NCBI GenBank assembly: GCA_051294375.1 | Contig: CM119266.1 | Coordinates: 1,679,554-1,743,553, forward strand | Length of the DNA: 64,000 bases | Direction of reading: 5' to 3' | DNA from: Paraspadella gotoi | Taxonomy: Eukaryota; Chaetognatha | Position numbers and translations under genes: made by a program | In this document: piece by piece, positions 25,084 through 36,404 of the stretch | How positions within the stretch are numbered: the first letter of the stretch is position 1 | Layout: each line of letters opens with the position of its first letter | The notes under the pieces: generated by a model | Told to the model about the DNA's origin: nothing | What the model saw: only the letters and a program-made list of their open reading frames with translations | The model's database searches: none

Positions 25084-26134
25084 AGCGAATTGAATCTGGG
25101 GAGTGAAAGGGCTTTACTTAAAAAATACATAAAACATTTACAAATAAAGAGAAAAATGGAAATTTGTACCTTTAAATGTCTCAACTATTCTTTGACAAAC
25201 AACGAATCAAATAAAGCTTGATTGGACGGGGAGGAAAATATTAAACGTCACGATCGAGTTTTCTGAAAGAAAAACGAAAGAACGATCTAAATTCCAGTGT
25301 ATTCTGTAGTTGCAGTTATTAAAAGAATTATAAGGCTCGCATCGGAGATCAAAAGTTTACCAAACAGACCGAGCCCGGCTTAATTTAATACCAACTGGAC
25401 GCCATAATATTAATATTGTGGTTCCGGTTGATAGTTAATAATGTTTATCCCTAATAACAACAGATGGCAGCGTTTGCTGGAGAGAGAACAATTGCACAAT
25501 ATTGCTAAGAATATATCAATTTAACATTTATTTAATTATACTTTTCTTTGTTATTATAAAACAATTTATGAAATCAGGATAAAACATCTGAACGCATTAA
25601 ATTGTGTCCGACTGTGTCCATTTTCAAAAGCATTATTCCAAATTATACTTATTACTAAAGCCTTGGAAATAAAATCAACCTACTCGTTCGTCATGCTCTA
25701 GTTTATTATTAAGCATAAAAAGTATTTAAAAATGTAAATGTAATATTAAGTTTTAAGATATGATTATCTCAATTTGAAATTGCATCAACGGATTAAACTG
25801 AAAGTAAAAATCCTTCACTCGACTTATTCCAGAATTTCTGGAAGACTCAAAGATTGAAATTCTTTTGTGTTGCAATTAATGTCAGTCATTATTTAACATG
25901 AGTTACAATTTTTTAAGAGGAGCAGAATAATTGTATTTTTCATGAATTAACCCTATTAAATACTCTTTGAGTTAGTCTTTTGAGTCTTGCACGGCCAGCT
26001 TCCTCCCTCTCTCGTTCTCCACGATCAATCCTTGTTTTCCTTCATGGCGGCTCCCGCTTTCTGCGACCAAGCTTTAGCGGCCAAGCTTCAAGTATTACTC
26101 CGTCTTCAACATATAATTAGTGTCTGTAAATGCC
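25084..26134. other. Intergenic region between divergent PP2A scaffold and ZMAT5 genes
   Basis: About 1 kb, probably holding both promoters. It is AT-rich, and I see no conserved element or gene. The ORF at 25987-26196 overlaps the ZMAT5 start in another frame and is not supported. Confidence 0.4.
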
Positions 26135-26539
26135 ATGGGAAAGCAATATTACTGCGATTTCTGCGAGAGGCGTTTCCGCGACGGATTGGCGCCTAGAAAA
26201 TCTCACAACCGGTCGACCAAACACTTGGAAGCGACGCGACGTTACTACGAGGCCTTCCTGGGCCCTTCGCAGCGACTTCAAGACATCGAAGCCACGCCCA
26301 ATTGCGAAGCGTTCCTCAAAAGAGATTATTGCAGCTTGGGACCCAAATGTAAATTGTTCCACGTCTCCAAAGGAGATTTGGACCGGTTAAGACTTGAAGC
26401 CGTTGACGAGGGACGACGGAAGGAGACGGAGCGAAGGGAGACTCTCGCCGCTGAGTTGAGGAAAGACGAGGTTGACGCCAACGAAATGTTGCAGGATTGG
26501 TATAGGAAGCGTGATATCTCAATTGTAAAAGTTTCTTAA
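26135..26539 (+). CDS. ZMAT5: ZMAT5-like U11/U12 snRNP 20-kDa protein
   Basis: A 134-residue protein of the minor spliceosome U11/U12 20K type. It has a U1C/matrin-like zinc finger at the start (MGKQYYCDFCERRF...RKSHNRSTKH, Cys-x2-Cys and two His), then a CCCH finger (C-EAFLKRDYCSLGPKCKLFH), and an acidic/basic helical tail. This finger order is that of human ZMAT5 (170 aa); the C-terminal proline-rich part is absent. The start at 26135 is the MGK methionine used by the family; five upstream in-frame codons have no ATG. Single exon. AATAAA is at 26554. Its presence implies that the organism retains U12-type splicing. Confidence 0.9.
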   Translation: MGKQYYCDFCERRFRDGLAPRKSHNRSTKHLEATRRYYEAFLGPSQRLQDIEATPNCEAFLKRDYCSLGPKCKLFHVSKGDLDRLRLEAVDEGRRKETERRETLAAELRKDEVDANEMLQDWYRKRDISIVKVS

Positions 26540-26730
26540 GTTCAACTGTTAACAATAAATCTTTTATCTTGTTTTACGACATTATGACTGTATTTATACT
26601 GCAAATGCAGTTTGCTCGACGTTTTAATTTTTATCTTTGTCCATCATAGATTAAGAAAAAATTTAACTTCGATAATTTTTTTTAGATATAAACTGTTCTC
26701 GAACCCCCGGACAGTGAAAAAATTCTGAAA

Positions 26731-29538
26731 ATGACTAAAGGAAAATTAATAAAAAAGAAGAGCAAACGGTTATCTTGTCACAAAAAGTATAAGATTGCAC
26801 GAAAAGTGAGAGAACATAACCGGAAACAGAGAAAAGAAGCCAAGAAGACGGGGAACTCCAAATTTCGACAAGCAAAAAAAGATCCTGGGGTTCCAAATTG
26901 TCCCTTCAAGGTGATAGAGATTGACATTCTAGCTCAAATTTCACAGTTTCTTCCCTTGATTCATGAAGTTAGGATAACATCTTTTATTCTTTCAACTTTA
27001 AACTAAACGCACTTGCTCGATGTCGGGATAAACTGTCTTACTTTTAATCTCGATAACTCCTTCCATTTCCCTTTTTTTTTCACCCTGTAACACACTACCC
27101 TGGTAGGAAGAGGTCTTGAAAGAAGCTGAGCGCCTGAAGAAAGAGGGAGAAGCGATGAAGGAAAAGCAAAAAAGAAAAAGACTCGAGGAGTTGATGAAGC
27201 GGCGAAAAATCGGCGCCTCCTCGGAGAAAGACCTCGTCAAGAATGCCGAGAAGCGCGCCAAGGAGTTCGCCGCCCAAATTGTCGCCGACGAGGATGCCGC
27301 CGCCATGGATACCGCCGAGTCTACTCGCGATCCTTCGCGCAATTACATCCGGGTCTTCAATCGCGTCGTCGAGGCGGCCGACGTGATTCTCGAGGTCCTC
27401 GACGCCCGCGATCCGCTACGCAGCCGGTGTCCGCAGGTGGAGGAGGCCGTGATCAGCGCCGGAACCAACAAGAAGCTGGTCCTCCTCCTCAACAAAGTGG
27501 ACCTGGTGCCCAAGGAAATCGCCGCCAAGTGGATAAAGTATCTTCGGAACGAATTTCCCACTCTCGCCTTTAAGTCCTCCACGCAAAATCAAAAGAATAA
27601 GTTAGCGCGGAGCAAGATGGCGGCGGAAAAGGCCCCGGAAGAGCTTCGCCGATCCTCGCACTGCCTCGGGGCCGACGCCCTTGTCAAGCTGCTTGCTAAC
27701 TACGGTCGCTCCCTCGACGGCAAGACAGCCGTCCGCGTCGGCGTTGTCGGGTTTCCCAACGTCGGCAAGAGCTCCGTAATTAACAGCCTGAAGCGGGCAC
27801 AGGCCTGCGAAACGGGATCGGTTCCTGGCGTCACCAAAACCATGCAGGAGGTGCGGCTGGATAAGCACGTGGTCATGATCGACAGTCCTGGGGTCGTCAT
27901 GTCTTCCAGCGTTGATCCCGTGGACAGGGTGCTGCGGAACTGCACGAGGCTCGACCTCGCCGGCGTCGACGCCAGCCAAGTGGTCGACCGCATTTTGGCC
28001 AGGTGACTTTGGGGCTGGGGGATTTAAAAATACTAAAAACGCATAATTTCTAACTCGCTTTGTCGCCGCCAGGTGTTCCCCGTCGCAGATGACGCTCCTT
28101 TACAAGATCCCCCACTACTCAGACGCCGCTGAATTTCTATCGTCGATGGCTCGAAAGACGGGGCGTTTGAAGAAAGGGGGCGTGCCCGACGTGGAGAGTG
28201 CCGCCGCTCGCGTCGTCGATGACTGGAATGGTGGAAAAATCAGGTGATGTTGAGTGGATAAGGGACTGTGGGCTGAAGAGTGCTATCCGCAACTTCTTTA
28301 GCAGCCATGGAATAAATCCTGGGCTTGGAACCAGGCTTGAGGGTTGTCCATGCCCGCAAGGCTGTTTACGGCCATCCTCACTCTTCCCGCAGGGTAGGTA
28401 CCATGTAGTTACCTTGTCGTCATGAGCGGATGGCTTTACTCAATGAGCCACCGGGTCACGAATGAAAGAGTCATGTTTTATAAGCGGTGCGAACTTGGCG
28501 CAATGCCCGACTACAGTCGTATTAAGTGTCAGACAAGTAGAAAGAAATAATGGAAAGGATAAGAGAGGAAAAATTGATATTCTATAACTAAATATTGGCC
28601 TCAACAAAGTGTAAATTGTAATTAGCCATATATTTTCATGGTAATTTCCGAGGTTCTTGATTATTGAGGAAATTTTTTTTCCCTTAAACTCGATTATTTT
28701 TCAAGCCAGTTCAAGTTTGAAGTTTAAAAATATATTAAAAAATCGGCGTTGCCTTGCAGGTACTACACCCATCCGCCGGATGAGCACACCCTTCCCCGCC
28801 ACCTGACGTCGGAGATCGTGACTTCAATGTCGGCCGCCTTCGATCTCGACGCCATCGAGAATCTTCAGACGCTGACGCTGGACGGACTTCGAGGCACCGA
28901 CGCCGCCCGAGACATGCTCGTCGACTCTGCGGGATTCACCGACGGACGGCTCGAAGAGGCGGGCGAGGAGGATGGCGATGACGATGACGACGAAGACGAT
29001 GACAAAAAGTCGGAATCGATGGTGGATGACTTGGCGGCGGAAGCGGCGAAGATGAAGAGGGGAAACTCAGAAGACGTCGTCGTCGTCGTCGAAGGCCCCT
29101 CGCCCGCCGTCTCCAAGAAAACACTTCTTAAGACCAATAAAGGTAACAATTAAAAAAATTGCGATAAAAACTGGATGTTAGAGATGCTTATAAGAAACAT
29201 GGTTGTATTTTTTAGGAAGCTCTTTTATAACATCTTCAATATGATTGACCACATTACCTCTCCCTCGAACAGGCAAAAGCTTCGCCGATCGACTCCAGGC
29301 GAAGACGTCAAAGCGTCGCGTCACATTTGACGAGTCGTCCAAGAAAGCCGCCGTCGACGCGGAGGCCGATCGAGCGAACAAAGCGCTCAAAAAGCAGTTC
29401 AAGAAGTCGAAGAAGGAGCGGAGGAAGAGCGAGAAGGTCGCGTCATCGTTGGCGTCCGATCTCGATCACGCCCTCAAGAATTTGGGCAAACCAACAAGCG
29501 GCGGAGACGGGGACGGTTATGACTTTAGCGTTTTGTGA
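26731..29538 (+). CDS. GNL3: Nucleostemin-type GTPase (GNL3/GNL3L)
   Basis: Five exons, 26731-26910, 27107-28002, 28073-28243, 28760-29142 and 29273-29538 (1896 nt, 631 aa). This is a nucleolar GTPase needed for large ribosomal subunit maturation. The basic N terminus ([19 protein letters not shown]) and KKDPGVPN are family marks. The GTPase motifs come in circularly permuted order: NKVDLVP (G4) first, then GFPNVGKSS (G1), then DSPG (G3). [13 protein letters not shown] and YYTHPP follow. A long acidic run ([10 protein letters not shown]) and a basic tail close it. All introns are GT-AG and phases agree. Intron 3 carries a SINE-like insertion. Vertebrates have separate GNL3 and GNL3L; here one gene resembles both. 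Confidence 0.93.
28300..28520 (-). mobile_element. Possible tRNA-derived SINE in GNL3 intron 3
   Basis: On the minus strand TGGCTCATTGAG (28439-28450) resembles an A box and GGTTCCAAGCCC (28321-28332) fits a B box. The spacing (about 100 nt) is longer than in a tRNA, so the tRNA origin is uncertain. The block is GC-rich compared with the rest of the intron. Confidence 0.45.
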
Positions 29539-29744
29539 TTCGTGCTCGCTCGTTCCGGGGTTCATTTCAGTTTGGTTTTTTTTTTCCCTAAAATTCGCGC
29601 GAATGTTACGCCCATTTTCTTTTTGTAAGGTAAAAAAAAATTATCAGGAAGCAAAAAAGACTCTCATCGTTCGGCGTTCGTTATGGCGCTTTGTTATTAA
29701 CGTCCCTTGTGATAAGAATCTACTCGTTCGCCGCTTGACTCACG

Positions 29745-31295
29745 ATGGCGCTACAAACTGACGCCGTCCCGAGTCGTGCATCGCGGCCCAACGCAACCAG
29801 ACGCATGACCTTCAATCAAATCCTCCTCCGGATCAGCGAAGAGCTCAGAGATGAACACCTGGATCAGCTCAAGTTTTTGCTCCGCGACAAAAATCTTCCC
29901 GGAGCCAAACTCGCCGCCGCGAAGAATGGGCTCGATCTCTTCGAACTTTTGCGGAACAAAAAGCTGATTTCAGAATTAAAAATGACCTTTTTAAGAGATC
30001 ACTTGGCCGCCATAAGACTCCGTAGGATCGCGCGAGAGTTGCTCAATGGAGGTTGCGTGATCGATAGCAACGACCCGCTGCGGACCGTCGACCCTTGGAG
30101 GCTGTTGCTGCTCCAGTGTTCGGAGGAAGTAGGCGATGAGAACCTTCGGAAAATTAAATTTCGTATCAATGGATACGAAGGCCTTAACAGCGAACGGATA
30201 GAGAAAGCCAATTCGCTGTTAGACCTTATTATCATGCTTGAAGAGTCCGGCAAAAGGAAACTGGAAATCCGCAATTTTGTATACAATTCCATGAATGTAC
30301 TAAACAAACCATTGGCGGAAAAAGTCTTTTATTTCAATATCGACCAGGAGGCTTCCAATCAGTCCCAGACAGTCCAACAGCGACCACGGAGGAACGCCCA
30401 TCCTCAAGAGAATCTGACGTGCTTTGTACAACAGACCCAACAACAGAATATGGTTGTAAACATGCCCGTCTTCGTTAATTCCGCACCAGTCTCTGCGGAC
30501 CAAAGCATCGTCCCAAGCTACGATCTACAATCAAAACCCGGGATCTGCTTCATCATTAACATTAAAAAGTTCTATAAAGATAATTCTGTGTCTTCCACCG
30601 CCGACAATGCCAGGGAACCTCCTTTGGAGGAGAGAAATGGCTCCGAGTGCGACGAGCGTCGTCTGTGGTCGACATTTAAAAATCTTGGCTTCAAAGTTGA
30701 AGTCCATCAAGATTTGTCCGATGAGGGATTGGATTCTTTCCTTAACAAATGCCTCGAACGTGATTATAGCGATTTCAGCATCTTCGTCTGCGCCGTCATG
30801 ACTCACGGAAAGGAAGACGTCATCCTTTGCGCAAATGGGATACCCAAGCCCATCATAGAAATCACGAAAAACTTCAGCGCCCGTCAATGCCAGTCGTTAA
30901 TAGGCAAACCCAAGATTTTCCTCTTCCAAGCTTGTCAAACCGCGGATAATGAAGAGTATTCGCCGTTGCCGCCCACGGAAGTGGTGCACGCGGACGGGCT
31001 TGACGCCGTTTCACAGTCGACCACCGATGTGGACGTTTTCGTCGGCTACGCGACGGTCCGCGGCCGGCCGGCTTTTCGCACTGTTAACGGATCCTGGTAC
31101 ATCGAGGCCCTTTGCAACTGCATCGACGAGTTCGCCGATCGGTACCACTTCGCCGATATTCACCTTCGGGTGGTCAACGAGGTGTCAGCGAGAATGACCG
31201 GCCGGTTGAATGGTCGCCTCGTGAGGCAAACGCCCAAATGCGAAACTACCCTGAGTAAACATCTTTATTTCAAGGTCAGGGAACGGCGAAGTTAA
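29745..31295 (+). CDS. CASP8: Caspase-8-like initiator caspase with two death-effector domains, single exon
   Basis: A 516-residue protein. Death-effector-like domains lie at about 20-100 (ILLRISEELRDEHLDQLKFL, RDKNL) and 115-190 (LLLLQCSEEVGDENLRKIKF). A caspase domain follows from about 265, with GICFIINIKKF, the substrate-pocket arginine region, LGFKVEVHQDL, the catalytic histidine in MTHGKED, the catalytic cysteine in LFQACQT, and small-subunit blocks VGYATVRGRPAF and GSWYIEALCNCI. Two such N-terminal domains are the layout of caspase-8/10, which start extrinsic apoptosis. The pentapeptide is QACQT instead of QACxG, so the glycine after the site is changed. There is no intron, while vertebrate CASP8 has many, so a retrogene origin is possible. 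It starts 207 bp after the GNL3 stop. Confidence 0.9.
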   Translation: MALQTDAVPSRASRPNATRRMTFNQILLRISEELRDEHLDQLKFLLRDKNLPGAKLAAAKNGLDLFELLRNKKLISELKMTFLRDHLAAIRLRRIARELLNGGCVIDSNDPLRTVDPWRLLLLQCSEEVGDENLRKIKFRINGYEGLNSERIEKANSLLDLIIMLEESGKRKLEIRNFVYNSMNVLNKPLAEKVFYFNIDQEASNQSQTVQQRPRRNAHPQENLTCFVQQTQQQNMVVNMPVFVNSAPVSADQSIVPSYDLQSKPGICFIINIKKFYKDNSVSSTADNAREPPLEERNGSECDERRLWSTFKNLGFKVEVHQDLSDEGLDSFLNKCLERDYSDFSIFVCAVMTHGKEDVILCANGIPKPIIEITKNFSARQCQSLIGKPKIFLFQACQTADNEEYSPLPPTEVVHADGLDAVSQSTTDVDVFVGYATVRGRPAFRTVNGSWYIEALCNCIDEFADRYHFADIHLRVVNEVSARMTGRLNGRLVRQTPKCETTLSKHLYFKVRERRS

Positions 31296-31601
31296 AAATT
31301 AAAAGGAAATGAAGTTTCACTAGTCTTTGTGATATTTTACTTATCAAGGAACTTAATACTGTAGCCTATGGTATTAAAACTTTTTGATTGTGTGAGGTTT
31401 TATTCCTATTTCTTATTCTTATTTGAAGTCATTTTACATTTCGATTCTTTTTCTTTTTTTGCGTTTTTACGTGGCTTTAAAAGTAGTCTTGAATTTAATT
31501 TAAATAAATAAATTTAATAATTTAAATTCGTCAAAATATGAAAATGTATTTCATTATATATACTCTTGTGGATAAATACAATACCTTGGAAACTTTCACG
31601 C

Positions 31602-31737
31602 TTTCGGAGCTTAATAAAAGATTAAGAGCTTTCAATTCCACTTGTAGTCACTTTCACGCTTTCAGCAATCATTCAATACTAATCTTTGTTTCGGAGCTTA
31701 ATAAAAGATTAAGAGCTTTCAATTCTACTTGTAGTCA
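31602..31737 (+). repeat. 49-bp direct duplication
   Basis: The 49-bp block at 31602-31650 recurs at 31689-31737 with one base change, 38 bp apart. It lies in the caspase 3' flank; no function is evident. The rest of 31296-31875 shows no gene. Confidence 0.85.
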
Positions 31738-31875
31738 TAATTACAAGTATAATCATAAGAATTGTAATAATGTTTATTAATTTTGGTGATAGTGTGAAAA
31801 AGAAGCCCATAAAAAACTATGCGATTCGGACTTCCCGCCAAAAAATAACATCATAAGATCATCATCATCATCATA

Positions 31876-34800
31876 ATGTTGGACTCGAAGTCGAAGACCA
31901 AGCCGCGGACGGGGGATTTGGTGTGGGCCATGATGAAGGGATTCTCCTGGTGGCCAGGAAGAATTGAGGAACCTGACCCCGACGTGGAGCCGCCCGCTTT
32001 GGCCAAACAGAAGCCCCACCATTTCTGCTTCTTCTTCGGCTCGGGAAATTAGTAAGAATTATATAATACTTGGTTAGAGGCCGTTTTTTGTAATTTTAAT
32101 GTTTATTGAGACTAAGAGAAAGACACAGAATGAAGTTATTGTGAAAGGTATGTTGGAATTAAAATTTAAATAACTATTCCTTTTTCCCAGCGCGTGGGTT
32201 GAGGAAGAAAAGATGGCCGAGTACGACGAGAATCGGGAAAAGTTGAAACCGAGTGAAGTGAGCAGCAATTTGCAAGAAGCCATCGATCGGATCGAAGAGG
32301 CGCTCGCGATGAGGGTGAGTCCAAGAGAGTGGGTCATGTTTAAGGTCTTAGATAACCAGCATTTGGTCTTCGAACCTCTACCCAAATATTTATCGAATCT
32401 TTGCGTACCTTTCAATTCTGCAGAAACGACTCAAGGATAACGACGCCGCCCCTTATTCCCCGATGTTCGACGACGACGACGACGATTCTGCCTTATCCTC
32501 GACGCTGCTTCGACCGATCCTCACCCAGCGGCAGAACTCTAACGATTCGGTGTCGGATTCTGACCTTCCGCACGGAGACGATACGCTGCTGAATTCCTAT
32601 TCAAAGCTGCTGCAGGGCGACGCCACCTCCGACGCCGCGTTGGACGGTGTCTCAGCCGAGGAAAATGGCGAGGGCATCGATTCCTCGGTCGATATGCAAC
32701 AGAGGTGAAGTTAGCTTAGATCATTTGGCATTGCTGCATATTTACTAAATATTTTTAATTAGTTAAATCGTTAGTTTTTATATGCCCGCTTGTAGGGACG
32801 CCGAGTCTTTAAACGGCGAAGCGGACTCGCTGAGGCTGTCTCCGCCCCCGTCTTCCAAATCGACGGCGTTGACGACTGAATCCGTTCCGTGTGGCGATGC
32901 TACGGCGTCGTCGGCCAAAACTAAAGCGCCGTCCGAAAAAATAGCCACGCCATCTGTTAATTCTGAGGCTAAGTCGACCACAGCTTTGTTACCTGGTGAA
33001 AAATCGGCGACGCTTTCAAAAGAATCGGCCACTCTCACTAATGATTTGAAAACAACTTCAATAGAATCGGCATCGCCTTCAAAAGAATCGGCATCGCCTT
33101 CAAAAGAATCGGCATCGCCTTCAAAAGAATCTGCATCGCCTTCAAAAGAATCGGTATCGCTTTCAAAAAAGTCAGCATCGCTTTCAAAAGAATCGGCATC
33201 GCCTTCAAAAGAATCGGCGGCGCCTTCAAAGGAATCGTCGGTACATTTGAAGGAATCCGCGGCGCCCTTGAAAGATTCCGCGGCGGCCCTTAAAAGAATC
33301 GTCGAAGCGCAAGTCGCCGTCGGACGATGACGCCAAGTTGGATCACACCGCCATAAACGCCGGTCAGAAAAGTTTGTTTGGTCTTTAATTAGAGAAATTT
33401 AATGAACTTACCTGATAGTTATTATAATATTCGCAACATCCTTCAGACTTCGAGGGAAAAGCGAAGCGCGCGAGAAAAGTTCCCTCAAAATTGGCGGATT
33501 TCGCGATCGGCGTTTCCGCCGAGATGAGGATTCAACCGCCGGTGAGGACATTCAGCCGCAAGTCGAGCGCTGGTTCCGGCGCCGGAGCTGGTCAGGCCGG
33601 AAATTCTGAACACTCAGACGGTTAGTTTTTTTTTGTGGGAATGAAAGCCTAGTAATATTGAACCGATTCCATTTTCGGTTCTGAGTTTTGATCAATTATC
33701 TTATCAATCTTTAGGAACCGACTCTACCTTAAGCACAACCACTCCCTCCTCCGCCGTCAAAAACAGCATTAACAACAACCTCTCGGCCGCTAAAGTCTCT
33801 AGAAATTCCAAGAAACTCGATCCCTCCGTCACAAACAGGTTTGCTTTTTTTTTTCAATCGTGTCGGACTTTGTAAGTCAACTTCCTCGCCAATAGAAGGT
33901 CTATTGTCTCGGGCGACTGATTTGTTAAAGTGGTGCCTATTTTTTTTTTTGGCGTGTGTTTATTTGGATTGTGGGAACGAAAGTCGTACTCAAATCGTGG
34001 GAAGAAACCTTAAACATTAACGTAAGTTTACCATGTTATAACAAGTCGTTGTTAAAATCATCCCCCACCCATTCCAGCACGTCGTCGACGTCCTCGACAA
34101 AGCCTCGACAAAAGGCACCCTCATCTCTCCGCTTTGGCTTCCTCGGTCTCGGCGCCATGGGCTCCGGAATGGCGGCTTCCCTTGTCTCCGCCGGTCACGA
34201 CGTCGTCGTCTGGAACCGAACTGCGTCAAAGTGTCGCGAGGTGGTGAGGGCCGGGGCCAGCAGGGGCGCCTCAGCCGCTGAGGTCGTCCGCGACTGCGAC
34301 GTGACCTTCTCGTGCCTCGCCGATCCCGCGGCGCTGAAGGAGGTCGTCTTTGGCAGCAATGGGGCGTTGCTGGGCATCGCCGACGGAAAAGGTGCGAGGG
34401 GATTAATGGGGGACCGATGAGAACGGATCCGCTTCCCATTCTCGGTGTCCTCTGCCCGTTTTGAAATACTTGGTGACAATTTTACAAGCGCCGGTAAAAA
34501 AACCAGTGGTTATTTCATTGATTTTAAAAATTAGTTGAGTAGAAAATATTAAAATAATTTGTGTTCAAATTTTATATTGATCTGTTAAGATATGCCCTGA
34601 CAATGAGTTGAGAAAGTTGGCTTGCAAAATCGGGTTTCATTTTCCAACTCGGTTTTTAAATTCTTTTTTTTTTTCAATTTTTAACACTTTTTTAAACAAA
34701 TTATTTATTAAAATATAAACAATATTATTATCTTCAGAAAGCCCTTAAAAAAATGAAGAGAATGATATACTTACAAAAGCTTTAACATAAAAATTAAGTT

Positions 34801-36404
34801 GCCCAGCCTTGGTTTAATTAAGAGAGTCAAAAGTGAATTATGTAAAATTTTAAATCTTTTTTTAAAATATAACCTGTTTAAATTATTTTAATATAAAAAT
34901 TATTGTTTATATAAGTATCATGAAAGAGCCTGAAAAAAGAAGATTTAAGATAGCCAATCACAATTTGATAAAAATCTTAAATTTACCCTCCAGTTATTGA
35001 TTTTTGGAAAGATGTTTCTTTTTTGAGTATCCTAATTAAATTAAAGCTGGGCCGGTTAAATTTTATATTACAGCATTTGTAAGTTCGTCATTCTATTTAG
35101 ATTTGAAAGTGCTTTTAGAAGATAATAATATTAATATTATTTTGTTTTAAATTTCTTCAGAAATCTTATTGCAAGTAAAAGTAAAATATTGAATCTAAAA
35201 AAGTGAGTTGGAAAATGAAACCCGATTTTACAAGCCAACTTTCTAAACTTACTGTCAAGGCATATCTTAACTGATCAATATAAAATTTGAACATATAAAT
35301 TATTTTAATATTTTTTACTCAACTAATTTTTAAAATCAATGAAATAACCACTGGTTTGCAAATGACAGCGTTTTTTTACCGGCGCTTGTAAAATTGTCAC
35401 CATGTAAATTTTCAACTTTGAATTTACGCTTCAACAAGCACAAACAAACCTGTTTCGTCCCCAAAAAGATCCCACTCAAAATTCTAATAGACGACAATGA
35501 CTACTGGCTACATAAGTTTCGTTTTATTTAGAAAAAATTCGAATTAACTAATTTTACTGTAAATTTTGTAAATGTCTTGTTCCTTTTAATTTTTTAACTT
35601 TCTAGTTTTTCATCATCAACAATCTTGAATTTTCAATATCCCATCCTAGGCTACGTGGACATGTCCTCGGTCGACGTGGACACCTGTCGCGAAGTTGCGG
35701 AGGCGGTGCAGTCACGCGGAGGACGTTTCCTCGAGGCGCCGGTCTGCGGGTCGAAGGATCCCGCCCGACGGGGCCTTCTCACTGTCGTCGCCGCCGGGGA
35801 TAAGGAACTCTACGACCAATGCGAGTCCTGCTTCTCTTCCATGGCCAAGCGATCTTTTTATTTGGGTAATTAATTCTAAATTAAATAAATAATTAAATAA
35901 ATAATTAAAATCCAAATACAAATGTACATAACTGGAGTTTTAAATATAGGCGACATCGGCAACGCGGCTAAGATGAAGTGCGTTCTCAATTTGCTTGACG
36001 GGGTTATGATGGCCGGGCTGGCAGAGGCCATGGCGCTAACGGAACAGGTAAACGGTCGAACCTCTCGGATTTATTTCCAGGAAATCTCGTTAAAAGAAAG
36101 TGGCGTTAAATCTTAGGTTGGACTCCGCCACGCGGACGTGACGGAAGTCCTCGAACTCAGCGGCGTCGACTGCGCCCTCGTCCGCGAGAAGTCGCGCGAG
36201 ATGATCGAGGGCACCTTCACGCCCTCTCTCGCCCTCAAGCATCAGCAGAAGGACCTCAAACTGGCCGTGGATCTCGCAGACGAGCACCACCTCCCGCTCG
36301 TCGTCGGCTCCGCTGCCAACGAACTCTTCAAACGCGCCCGGGCCATGGGTTACGACGAGCACGACAACAGCGCCATCTATCGGGCAGCGCAGTACAATTC
36401 ATGA
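31876..36404 (+). CDS. GLYR1: GLYR1 (NPAC/NP60): PWWP plus 6-phosphogluconate-dehydrogenase-like protein
   Basis: Exons are 31876-32051, 32191-32314, 32424-32704, 32796-33362, 33447-33620, 33715-33838, 34078-34391, 35650-35865, 35950-36047 and 36117-36404, all GT-AG. GLYR1 is a chromatin protein that binds nucleosomes through PWWP and supports LSD2 and elongation. Visible are the PWWP domain (GDLVWAMMKGFSWWPGRI, YAWVEEE), an acidic linker, a low-complexity SASPSKE repeat region (about 33071-33240), then the Rossmann dehydrogenase domain (GFLGLGAMGSGMA, NRT, GRFLEAPVCGS, GNAAKM). The repeat exon needs one frame correction: an extra G at about 33285-33286 (GGCGGCCC) otherwise leads to a TGA at 33328-33330. 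Without it the linker reads PLKESSKRKSPSDDD and joins in phase. This is either a sequence error or a real allele. Intron 7 holds a 930-bp inverted-repeat element. Confidence 0.9.
33071..33240 (+). repeat. 21-bp coding minisatellite (SASPSKE) in GLYR1
   Basis: About seven units of GCATCGCCTTCAAAAGAATC plus one base, each encoding S-A-S-P-S-K-E with small changes, keep the frame. This expands the disordered linker between PWWP and dehydrogenase domains. The S-P-S-K units resemble phosphorylatable, DNA-binding histone-tail repeats; that role is inference. Confidence 0.85.
34472..35401. mobile_element. Long-inverted-repeat element in GLYR1 intron 7
   Basis: Left arm starts GGTGACAATTTTACAAGCGC and the right arm ends with its complement, GCGCTTGTAAAATTGTCACC. 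The arms match over about 190 bp (including the GAGTTGGAAAATGAAACCCG block) and show related sequence further in. No coding sequence is visible. Partial copies are at 13310-13675 and 17950-18169, so it is a family of non-autonomous elements. Confidence 0.75.
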
